From: Lineus longissimus | Taxonomy: Eukaryota > Nemertea > Pilidiophora > Heteronemertea > Lineidae | Direction: 5' to 3' | Length of the DNA stretch: 64,000 nt | Assembly: GCF_910592395.1 (NCBI RefSeq) | Contig: NC_088310.1 | Coordinates: 10,671,501-10,735,500, forward strand | Shown: piece after piece, positions 45,752-54,640 of the stretch | Layout of the letters: each line of letters opens with the position of its first letter | Numbering within the stretch: the stretch's first letter is position 1 | Position numbers and translations under genes: made by a program | The notes under the pieces: generated by a model | Databases searched by the model: none | Told to the model about the DNA's origin: nothing | What the model saw: the letters and a program-made list of their open reading frames with translations, nothing else

Positions 45752-45906
45752 TGTAGTATCCATGCACCATATTTCACGGAACACAGTATAGTTAAAGTAC
45801 TGCCATCTATGTTAAGCTTGAGAAACCAGAAATATATACTCCGTTCGATTTGTTGATATTCCGAGTCGTGTTCTGTTCTTGGAAGCCTCATAGGACAGAC
45901 ATTTCA
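45752..45906 (+). repeat. 3' LTR of Mag-like gypsy
   Basis: 155 bp, starting TGTAGTATCCATGCACC and ending TTTCA. Followed by the GATAG duplication. Confidence 0.95.
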
Positions 45907-45961
45907 GATAGGTGCAGTAAAACACTTTGAAACACATATTTCGCACTACGCAGTCAATACG

Positions 45962-45967
45962 TTTATT
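45962..45967 (-). promoter_or_regulatory. Poly(A) signal AATAAA of the PI-PLC-like gene
   Basis: The minus-strand AATAAA lies 54 bp beyond the TAA stop at 46021-46023. The gypsy target duplication ends at 45911, so the retrotransposon lies just past the expected cleavage site. Confidence 0.6.
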
Positions 45968-46020
45968 TGAAAGTGATTCTTACACTGATAAACAACGAAG
46001 AAATCGACATTTTACTAAAC

Positions 46021-46185
46021 TTAATTTCCAATATTGAGCTGATTTAGTTCATTAGCGACGGTGATGACATTTTCATTGGTATTGGCTTGGTTGACGTAAT
46101 CTGCCACCAGGAAGTTCACCGTCTGGCCTTGCTTCTTCCGTTCGTTGTAACAGTCCATGGCACTGGGCCTGATGTACTGGTTACA
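46021..46185 (-). CDS. PI-PLC-like gene, exon 7 (C-terminus)
   Basis: 54 codons plus TAA, beginning after acceptor TTCAG: CNQYIRPSAMDCYNERKK, then QTVNFLVADYVNQANTN. It starts in phase 0. The 'NFLVxDY' strand is the last strand of the barrel in this family. Confidence 0.85.
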   Translation of the reverse strand, partial: CNQYIRPSAMDCYNERKKQGQTVNFLVADYVNQANTNENVITVANELNQLNIGN

Positions 46186-49100
46186 CTGAAGTAAATAGAA
46201 ACAAAAACATTCAAGTAAGGTATATACATGTATAGCGCTAACGCTCGGAGCACACGTACGTAAATGTAGGCGAGATCATGTCCCATAGATATCTGTAATC
46301 CTATCTATGTACAGCAAGTCTGTGTTTATAATTGAATACTTCAAATAAAATAGAGTTCTCGTACACACTGTTGTTCCTAAATCAGATACATTGACGTAGT
46401 TACCGAAAGGATCTTAACTGAAATGATAGTTTGGTAGAAATTTTGCTCTGGTTAGTAGGTTCGGCTACCTATGAATCAATAGATTAACTAATATGTACTA
46501 CTCTTGAAAATTCTCATGATTAAAGTCATAACATCCGGTTAACGTGCTTGGCGAGAAGTTTAGTTTTATGTGAAGAAAGCAAACTAAATTGTCACGATAA
46601 GAGGATCTGATCCCAATGATTTGATGGGTTAGAGTATTATGATAAGTGGATGTTCGAGCAATAACAAGACAGATCACGTTCACAATGTGTATCTTTTTCA
46701 GGAATTAAGTATAGTCCGCTTTATTTTCTTAAAACTAGCGAAGTAAGGCTTGTAGAGCTTTATCTAGTACCCAGTGCCTCAAATAATTTTGTAACCTACC
46801 AACTTCTGCATGTCACTAACACACAGGCCTAAGGAAGCAAATGCCGAGACAATGATCATATCCTTGCTTATGCTTGCACACTTGCTTCTTGTTTCTTCTG
46901 GCATGCTACTACATGATGACGTCAACTTAAGATCTAGCCATGTGTCGCCGTAAAAATTAGCCTGAGTGAGAGAAATAAATAGCAGTTCTAGAATGATGGC
47001 ACTTCAATCGCATTTGTATCTAAATAAACAATTGATTGTAATATATCGCTTTGCAAATTTTTATTCTTAAATATTGCAATTTGAAACCTTGAACATAGTA
47101 TGGCCAAAATATGATTTGCCACGGTTTCCATAACAGCAAGGAAGTTTTATGTTTTATACATCCCCCCCGCGCAAAAATATGGATTGTTTAACAGCTGCGG
47201 ATCCAGAAATTCAGGGAGGCGGGGGGGGGGGCTGCTATCACACCTGTAGAGGATCGAATGTGATCTTGGAAACGAGCGGGTCTTAAAGTCCCCCCCCCCC
47301 TTTCGAAGCATTTGGAAATTTTGAGCGCTAAATATACGTTTCCGGGAATCTCGGGGGCTGAAAGAGCATTAAGTAGTTTTTTTGCTACCTTTTGAAGGGG
47401 CACCCTATGAAAAACCAAGTTTTCCCAACGGTGGCCAATTGATTCTCGAAAAGAAATTCGTTGTATTTGATGGTCATGTTGGTTGTTCGGTGGGGTACAT
47501 GCACATACAATTTGTTGGTCACTAATATGTTGTATGTCATTGACAAATGCGCTACCTACCGAGCGGATGTAGGGGTGAGAACTCCTACAGCTGCTGTCAC
47601 AAAGATGGTCCACCATAAAAATGAACACACGCTTGTTTTGTGCCACTGCTTCTCCAAGAGTCGGCCAACTGCCCGTCACTGCATTGATGCCGACCTTCCC
47701 GTCTGCTCCAGTAAAGTAGTCACTGAAGATGGGGATGAACCTGTCGAAGCCGGATGGCATTGTGGTGTCGTGGAATCGAATGGCAATAACCTCGTTCCTG
47801 TGCGATGGATTATTCAACCAGTTGTCAATGTCTCGTATAATCTGAAATGATTTTTTTCCCTTATCAACAGAATGCACCCGATGGTCATTATTTGTGTTCC
47901 CATCAACGTACTGCAGCGTTAATTAGACGCAAAGCCAGACGTTTTCCATTACGATTTCACTACGATGTTTGACAAGAAGGAGCAGTGCGCGAGATATGCT
48001 AATGAGCAGACTTCCCTCGCTTGAGTTTCTGAAGAATGTTCCATATCGCGCTAAGCTCATCACTGCTGATTATGACAGGCGTGCAACGGTAGGTATCTGC
48101 TCCCCAACTTCCACCCTAATACTTCTGGATATACACTTATGTGTTGATATCATATCTAATAATAATGTGTTTCAAATTTGCACTTGCCTCCCATAACTTT
48201 CGTCCGTAAGCTGTGTTGTGACTCGCGTAAGCGGTATCTCCCTTGTTACGAGTGTCAATGTCGAAAAATCGAATTCCAAAATCCAATTGGGCTGTGAAAG
48301 TGAAATCTTGGTTCCTGTACGCGCAGGACAAAGCAGGAAAATATGGCCAACCACCATACTTCATGACCATATTCGCCCCTGTAAAATAAGAAAAATAGGT
48401 AGATCTCTGTCCATAGTCAGACCTGGTTCACCCAAATCTAAAGACAGGTTGGATGTTATTTCGAAAGCAAGCCAAACTAGAAATGTTTACCTCCCCGAAG
48501 GTTGAGATGGATAATTTTATAATGGGTGAGTTGTATAAATGGTGTGTGTAATGGTGAAGTTGCGATTAATGTTCAGAGACTTCAGCATTAGAGGGTGATG
48601 AACTTGAGTGTGATGTGATATTGTACAATGAAAATAACAACTATAAAACCGCCAAAGGCCACTACTGTCCTCACCGTATAGATATTAGCTGAAAATTGAT
48701 GCTGGTTAAGAAAGGTGCAATTAGTTTATAGCAAAAGGGAAGAGTTATGCCATTTAACCCGTGTGACCTCGAAAAGTAGGGACCATATCAAAAACCCATG
48801 CAACACAAACATCGTGGCAGTTAGATGTACCCATGATATCAGATTGGTGGTAAGCGGGCAAGTAGTCAGGCGCGCAATTATTACATTTTAATTTTTTTCT
48901 CGAATTTGGCCGCCTAGTGGCCAAGTGATGAATCAAATCGAATCGAACTTTTGGCCCAGAGATGACCTGACTAGATTGGGTACATGTGTACCAAATGTGA
49001 GATCACTGGTCACTGTACTTTTAGAAATATGCCATAATTTTAAAAGCATAACGACCAATTTATGCCATTTGAACTCTGTGACCTTTAAAGTAGGTCTAAT

Positions 49101-52100
49101 CAAAAACATTTTAAACTTATGATGTATCCTTGATTGGAGTAGATGCCATAAAAAATTATCAAAAACAAATTACCGTTAAGTGAGATATTGCACGTTTTAC
49201 CTTTTCAGTTTTGCCCTCTGGTGGTTAATTTGAAAATCAGATCGGACTGAAATTGGGTGTCAGGGGTTATCTGACATAGGGCGTCATTTTCACCAAGCTT
49301 CAAGTTCATACCTTTGTGGTTAAGAAATGTGCCATAGTCAGACATAGACGGTCAATTTAAACCATTTGCCCTCCGTAACCTTGAAAAGTAGGTCTAATCG
49401 GAAACTCATACGATATGTGATGTATCCTAGCAAGAAGTAGGCCTACCTTTTTTATCAAAAATGAATCACTAATAAGCGAAATATCGCACTTAGTTTGTTT
49501 TCACATATCGCCCCCTGGTGGTAACAGATTGAGTCCGATCAACATCCCCAGGGTGTTGTTCACATATTGGTGGAGGAGTACCAAACATGTACCAATAATT
49601 TGTGATGATACGGTAAGATGACATATTAGTGTTAAACAGAAAACTGATGATACTTGGGTTTGCAAAGACTTTTGCTGAATTAGTCAACATATCACTACAT
49701 TAAGTTCTACGGTTTCATTATTATGTTGGCCTCGAAAAACAATATTTTGTTTCGTTTGCTGATTTCGATGCTGTAAATTTCATTTACCATAATTTGAAAT
49801 CTCGAATTCAGAAACTCTATCCCTTATGAATATATGTTTTTGCTTTATATTACAAATAAGTTTATAATGTTGTTATAACCACATGATACTAAACATACAA
49901 AATATGTTTAGTATCATCAGTGCAGTGCCCTAGTAAGCGCGCAGCGCCTTTAGGTTTGGGGAAACCGCCCCTAACCCCCTGGTTGGGAACCAGCTGTAGT
50001 TTCTTCCGGCAATTTTATGTTTTGATAGACGGTTTTCTCCGTTTAGGCTTTCTCTATAGCAGTAACTCAACTGCATCATCACAATAGTCAAATGACGGTG
50101 TAGAAGGTGTCCGGACTATCGTAGTCTGGCACTCTGACAGATTCATATTTAAAGTGCAAGCTCTAGTAAACTCACGCAACTGTTGACATGGGGAAGACCC
50201 CCCAAACTCCGCCTTCTGACATGTTTTAGCCAGTGCATTGGATGGAATCCCCCCCATCCCCCCAACCCCCATTGGCCTCTCAATAAGTTTGTTCAGAGAA
50301 CACGAGAAAAAATAACCCTCTTTATATCTGGGAGCATAAAAAGCCTGCTAGCGGATATTGATAACTCTTTCGGAAAAACTAGAAGATATGCAAAACCAAA
50401 TGAAAACATCTATTCCTCCATAATCTGTCTTCGTGTCCCACCACGGCCGATTTGGATTCGTTCTGAAGGTAAATTGAAATCTCAAAAAAAAAGTTTTTTT
50501 CGAACGCCCGCCCGGTGTTTTCTTGATCAATTCGGGATTATATCCATTTTAAGTGTCTTTTGGATATTACTGAAGTTTCAAAGGCCAAAACACATATGTC
50601 GGGGGGGGGGGGGGGTACCACCGAACCCCCTTTTGATTAAAAAACAGTGCATATTCATGTGGTTCTCTCTCGGAGCTCATAACAGTCGAGTTGCTTCATT
50701 CACTATCAACATTCGATAGTTTCAGTCCGTATTTGGTGCATATCCGAAAGGTTGCGGCAAACGCCTCGTCATCCTTTGACACTATCTGTCCCACTTTATT
50801 GTTTAAGTGACTTACCTGAGTTGTGAGTTCCAGGAAATGTTACTTTGTCAAATGTGAGTTTGCAGAGTCCCGCGTGGCCGTTGCAACTCTCTTAAATGTT
50901 AAAAAATAAACAAATACGTGTCAGACCACGTTGCTAATGTTATTTTTCTAAATTCTAGTTCTTGGTCACAAATAAAGACTCGCCGGTATATCCATCCTGG
51001 CTGTTGAAATGGAGGGGAGAAATGAACTGAAAGGGAGTGCATTTGACTCATTTTGACAAAGGATTCCGACGAGTTATTGTGGAATCATTGCAGCCTCGAA
51101 AATACAGCAGCTGCCTAATAGGTTTTCAATGTTAGGAAAATAAGACAAATATTATACCATCTTATCACATCGAATAGCGGCTATCTACCAAATACTGACG
51201 GTATAACAAGAAAACAAAACGTTTGATTTTCAGGCTACTGGAACACTCGCTTGGGTCTTGCGATCAAGCCAGTGTACCAACTCCGCGATTTTCGCAATTG
51301 CCTTTTTTATTGTGGTATTTAGTATTATCATCATATCAAATTACAAAAAGTTGCAACTGTCAGTTAATCTTTTAATGCCTCCATTTGGTAATGTTATCAA
51401 AAGGTATTTTAGATTAACAAAATTTTTACGCAGATAACGACGTAACATACGAGTAATCATTTAAATGATGATCTGGTGAATACATTGGATTGGGCTGGAT
51501 TCTGTCCGCTCACTAAATGGGGCTACTTTGAATCTGTTCTCGTTCTTCTCAGATTTATCCTAAATATGGCAAAGAAACTACCCTCATATTTATTAGCTAG
51601 TTTGTTACGAATTATTTACGTTATGTACTCAAACACTATAAAAAGATGCAATGCCGTATTCTTTAGCATAGCCCGAAAGTTTACATACACTTCAAAATTT
51701 GAATAAATTCAAAAATTCTCACCAAGACTACTTTATTTACAAAAGGTTGCATGCCGTGCCTCTTCTTTCTGTGGCTACATTCAAAAATTCACATCGCGAG
51801 CAAAATAACATGAATCCGCAATATCAAAATATCAAAATAGCACGAAAGATCCTATTTTTTTAAAAACTTACCGTTGTACCGTTCTGTACAAAAACTTACC
51901 GTTGGGGGCAGGATTCACTTGACGTGAAGTAACAAAAAAAACACAATATAGATGAGGTATTATAATGATAGGCCAATAAAAACATGTACGAGTCTCGGAG
52001 GACACTTTCAACTCCAAGGCTTCTACTGCGGGGTTGAAACTGGATGCGACATAAATGCTATCATAAACCGGGGAGACGTTTACAGTCCTCAAAAAGACTA

Positions 52101-53958
52101 CCAACCCTGATTACAGTGATCCGGTCGTCCTTTGAGAAGGCCTATCTTTATTTTCTTACACTTTAGTTCACTTGTGAATATTCGACTTATAACAGTGGAA
52201 ATCATAAAGAGTATACACGTGTTACAAATAAAATTGGACTCGTGAGAATATTTATTTACAGTGTTAACGTGGAACCAACCAAAAATGTGCAACAGACGTC
52301 TTGTCGCCCGGTCTTTGGGATAATATCGGCGTATAAAATTGACCGGGCACTTTTAAATTTTTTCAATTTTTAGAGTCGCAAATAGACAGATTTCTTCGAA
52401 TCCTTTTACTGTAAGTCATGATCAAAACGTCAAAGAACGGACCACAATATGATTATGTTCTCTCTGAATACTGATAACTGCAGGGTTTAAAAAGGTAGTA
52501 TTTTCGTGATATTTTGTTGTCTGGATATTTTCATGCAATCATTTAATTAAAGGAAACTGGTATGGCATTCACCCTTTATTAAATAAAGTAGCTTTGGTAA
52601 GAATTGAAAATTTTCTTCAGAATTTTCTTCAGACCTTTCTTCAGACTTCATGATCTCCTTCCTCCGGTATTTGTTGTACGATGGCGGATCAATAAGTCTT
52701 GACAACAGGGCATTCATTTCAAAAGGGATTATCACAGACTTTTGACAACACGTTTACTCCAAATATGCATCTTTCATGAGCACATGTTTGTAAAATTGTC
52801 CTCATACTTCTACATTTACGGGAATTGCAGCCTGTTTAAAAGAGATCGGTACATGCCACTGAATTTGCTGGTTTTATCATGACGTTGAGCATGAAAAAGC
52901 GTCATAAAATAGATGCGAATATTTTTTAAAGGCAAAGAGTTGGGTTGGTAAGTTTAACCAATCATCTAATGATAAAGTACGGTGAAAATCTGGAAAAATC
53001 TATCGGTCACAAACGGGATGCTTGTCAAAACCACCTATCCTTGTCTAACGTTAATATATAAGACCATTTTAAAATATTGCAATATTTCTGTAATTATTAA
53101 AAGAACGGTGCTCTGGTGTGTTGATAAATATGTCTTCAGAGAAAATGTAGTTGTCATTTAGAATTCTGGAAATATGTATAACAAGTATATGTTGTCGAAA
53201 AGCCAAATGCTGACAGAATTCTTTTTTTTCATAGTTAAATTGCCCTTCAACGGTTAACGGATAACGATTAAACCCCGATTTTTATGTGTAAGCTGCCAAA
53301 GAGTGGTATCAGCAATGTGCTGAGATTTCAGCAGGACGCACCTTCTTGTTTTGCCGCAAACAGTGTCAAAACTTATTGATTCGCCCTCGTATATTACATG
53401 CATTAGATGTTTTTCTATAGGCATTTGAACACTTCTGCAGCCGTGCAAGTTTTAAATATTTTGGTGGGATTGGTTACCGATCAATCTCTCAGACCCAAGA
53501 AAGAACCTAGCCATGATCGCTTTGATGTTCTGTGTAACATGGAAGTTTTCTTATCTTTTGTCAGATGAATCAAGACAGCCATAGCCATGATCGCCACCAA
53601 CAGAAATTCAAAACAACAAGGGATGCATTGGCACTGTTCCTTGGTTTGGTAGCTTTATCACAGCCCATTTCACCCAATTAATTCTGCTTGCGTGCTTAAG
53701 TGTCGAAAAATGTAATTGTCTATTATATACACTAATAATGCAGGTACTGAAATCGAATAAACTTAATAGAAGTTTCTCTAGCTACACGTTGTCGGAATTC
53801 GGTAAATTCACGATTCACATTATGGGAGTATTTCAAGATCAAAAGTATGTAATTTTGTTCATCTTAAGCTGGTCGAGTAAGTCGAAAGATGTCTTACCTT
53901 GTGTTGCCGCCAACTGCATCAACCCAATCAGGGTGAGAATCAGGGGACGTTTTACCAT
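46021..53958 (-). CDS. Secreted PI-PLC X-domain-like protein, seven coding exons
   Basis: Model (minus): 53898-53958, 51900-52106, 50816-50890, 48188-48378, 47560-47841, 46800-46961, 46021-46185. All junction phases agree (1,1,1,0,0,0). The protein is about 381 aa: an N-terminal signal peptide, an N-terminal extension, then the X domain. The first catalytic His is in VTFPGTHNSG; the substrate-binding Arg/Asp region is QLDFGIRFFDIDTR; the second His is in YASHNTAYG. The core strands include NEVIAIRFHDT, SWPTLGEAVAQNKRVFIFM and HLCDSSCRSSHPYIRS. The late core is SAFASLGLCVSDMQKL and TVNFLVADYV. The family cleaves the phosphodiester of phosphatidylinositol, as in bacterial PI-PLC. Several animal and fungal secreted members exist with unclear substrates. 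Cysteines (SCNGHAGLC and others) suit a secreted, disulphide-bonded protein. The second exon is the least certain. Regulation: see the TATA/CRE promoter at 54.14 kb. Confidence 0.85.
46800..46961 (-). CDS. PI-PLC-like gene, exon 6
   Basis: 54 codons between acceptor CACTCAG and donor GTAGGT, phases 0/0. It reads ANFYGDTWLDLKLTSSCSSM to DMIIVSAFASLGLCVSDMQK. Found by extending the domain; it is too short and stop-bounded to appear as a long ORF. Confidence 0.85.
47560..47841 (-). CDS. PI-PLC-like gene, exon 5 (X-domain core)
   Basis: 94 codons from acceptor ATTTCAG to donor GTAGGT, phases 0/0. It contains NEVIAIRFHDT, the GSWPTLGEAVAQNKRVFIFM strand and a Cys pair (LCDSSC). The frame stays open past the donor to 47188, but that extension has no family motifs and is intronic. 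Confidence 0.88.
47928..48122 (+). repeat. 195-bp dispersed repeat, copy 2, in PI-PLC intron 4
   Basis: Nearly identical to 21959-22153. It makes up over half of the 346-bp intron between exons 4 and 5. Confidence 0.8.
48188..48378 (-). CDS. PI-PLC-like gene, exon 4
   Basis: Starts after acceptor TTTTACAG with two bases completing a Gly codon: ANMVMKYGGWPYFPALSC, then the Arg/Asp motif GIRFFDIDTR and the second active-site-type His (YASHNTAYG). It ends GAG|GCAAGT, a GC-AG intron donor; only that donor keeps phase 0 with exon 5. A GT four bases downstream would shift the frame. Confidence 0.85.
48740..49540. repeat. Diverged tandem repeat, about 300-bp units, PI-PLC intron 3
   Basis: Three units are recognisable by 'gtgacctcgaaaagtagg'-like (48763, 49077, 49373) and 'gccctctggtgg'-like (48910, 49212, 49510) landmarks, spaced about 300 bp. 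Confidence 0.6.
49883..49917. repeat. Perfect 15-bp inverted repeat at the start of repeat copy D
   Basis: ATGATACTAAACATA and its complement, separated by caaaa. It abuts the TCAGTG start of copy D. Confidence 0.9.
49917..50701 (+). repeat. 'TCAGTGCAGTGCCC' repeat family, copy D, in PI-PLC intron 3
   Basis: A shortened copy with the same landmark order and the same end ('gttgcttcattc') as copy B. It inserted about 115 bp from the catalytic-His exon. Confidence 0.75.
50816..50890 (-). CDS. PI-PLC-like gene, exon 3 (first catalytic histidine)
   Basis: A 75-bp exon encoding SCNGHAGLCKLTFDKV followed by TFPGTHNSG, ending at donor GTAAGTC. The 'CNGxxxLC...VTFxGTHxS' layout is the hallmark start of the X domain in secreted members. 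Phases match exon 4. The acceptor (TTTAAG) is weak. Confidence 0.8.
50891..51899. other. PI-PLC intron 2, no other feature
   Basis: AT-rich intronic sequence. The short frame at 51476-51706 has no support. Confidence 0.5.
51900..52106 (-). CDS. PI-PLC-like gene, exon 2 (N-terminal extension, tentative)
   Basis: 207 bp between acceptor TAATCAG and donor GTAAGTTTT, phases matching exons 1 and 3. It encodes VFLRTVNVSPVYDSIYVASS then NPAVEALELKVSSETRTCFY. No domain recognised. An identical donor core, AACGGTAAGTTTTT, recurs 28 bp downstream. Skipping this exon would keep the frame. Confidence 0.5.
52107..53897. other. PI-PLC intron (exon 1 to exon 2), no other feature
   Basis: AT-rich. It contains a small tandem 'gaattttcttca' near 52606-52630 and no TIR pair or coding motif. 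Confidence 0.5.
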
Positions 53959-53960
53959 GT
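53898..53960 (-). CDS. PI-PLC-like gene, exon 1 (signal peptide)
   Basis: After acceptor GTTTCAG the exon reads AC then ATG (53958). It encodes MVKRPLILTLIGLMQLAATQ, a typical signal peptide, and stops at donor GTAAGAC in phase 1. Confidence 0.75.
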
Positions 53961-54072
53961 CTGAAACTAACAATCGGGTTCAGGCCTTATAGCGTTGCCC
54001 ATCATCGGGTATCTATCATGTCGTGGAAAACTCACAAAAATACGAGGTGGGTTGCAAGCTTAATTTACTTAC

Positions 54073-54116
54073 CAATATTGCCTTTGGTTCCAAGCGCAAG
54101 TCTTCGGGTGAATGGT
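54073..54116 (-). other. PI-PLC-like gene, 5' untranslated exon
   Basis: Between a predicted start site about 32 bp downstream of the TATA box (near 54116, TCACCAT) and a consensus donor (ATTG|GTAAGTAA, exon end at 54073). The intron to coding exon 1 would be only 112 bp. No ATG lies in it. Confidence 0.55.
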
Positions 54117-54140
54117 GATTGTGCCTACCTTCCCCGGTTT

Positions 54141-54169
54141 CTTATATAGATGGATATCTGATGACGTCA
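54141..54169 (-). promoter_or_regulatory. TATA box plus CRE promoter of the PI-PLC-like gene
   Basis: Minus strand: a perfect palindromic cAMP-response element TGACGTCA (54162-54169) sits 13 bp upstream of TATATAAG (54148-54141). This places transcription start near 54116. A CRE so close to a TATA box suggests CREB/ATF-type induced expression. Confidence 0.6.
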
Positions 54170-54417
54170 CAAAAACGTGTTATTGCGTTCAACGAGCACT
54201 CCAGGTGCTCTTCAACGGTGTTGGCTGAATCCGATAGCCAGGCAGTACGCAATGGTGGTTTAGTTAAATTCATATACTGTAGATGGCTTATACTGTAGAT
54301 GGCTCTGTAGTATAGTACAGTGTAGGACAGTACGCGAGGGCGGATTGGGGATAGGGGTAAGGGTAGCACTATATAATGATAAGGATCAGTGGATAATCAG
54401 AAGAAAATTTCGTTTGT

Positions 54418-54640
54418 CGGCTAGCTGCCTCAGTGGCCTAATGCCCCTGCCTATCACTCTGACCACCCGGGTACGATTCCCACTCGATCCGCTTACTATT
54501 TTTCACTTGTGCACTATTATACTCTAAGTTTTACTGTCGTACTGCCTGGTTATCCGATTTAGCACCTACCAAAAATTCTTTTTGGCTAATATCATCGGGC
54601 ACCACGTGTGGCGCTAAGGCAGCCACTACTAACCGTTTTT
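54418..54640 (+). repeat. tRNA-derived SINE (head and body)
   Basis: It has a pol III A box, TGCCTCAGTGG (54426-54436), and B box, GGGTACGATTCCC (54469-54481), spaced as in tRNA genes within 'cggctagctgcctcagtgg...'. The region does not fold as a complete tRNA (no matching 3' acceptor stem). A tRNA-unrelated body follows, so a SINE is preferred over a tRNA gene. The 3' limit is approximate. Confidence 0.6.

Larger units (their letters stand above)
40633..45906 (+). mobile_element. Ty3/gypsy LTR retrotransposon (Mag-like), nearly intact
   Basis: 155-bp LTRs at 40633-40787 and 45752-45906 (TG...TTTCA) differ at five positions. The target duplication GATAG is perfect (40628-40632 and 45907-45911). 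A likely primer binding site, TGGCGACGAG, starts within two bases of the 5' LTR. The polypurine tract AAAATGGGGAGGAA abuts the 3' LTR. One long gag-pol frame fills the interior, with a single stop. There is no env-like ORF. Confidence 0.96.

Noticed and set aside
47188-47559. C-terminal extension of the PI-PLC exon 5 frame
   Set aside because: The open frame continues past a good donor (GTAGGT) but loses family similarity, while a spliced exon at 46961 continues the domain in phase.
54426-54481. Functional tRNA gene
   Set aside because: A and B boxes are present, but acceptor and D/T arm pairing is incomplete and a tRNA-unrelated body follows; SINE preferred.
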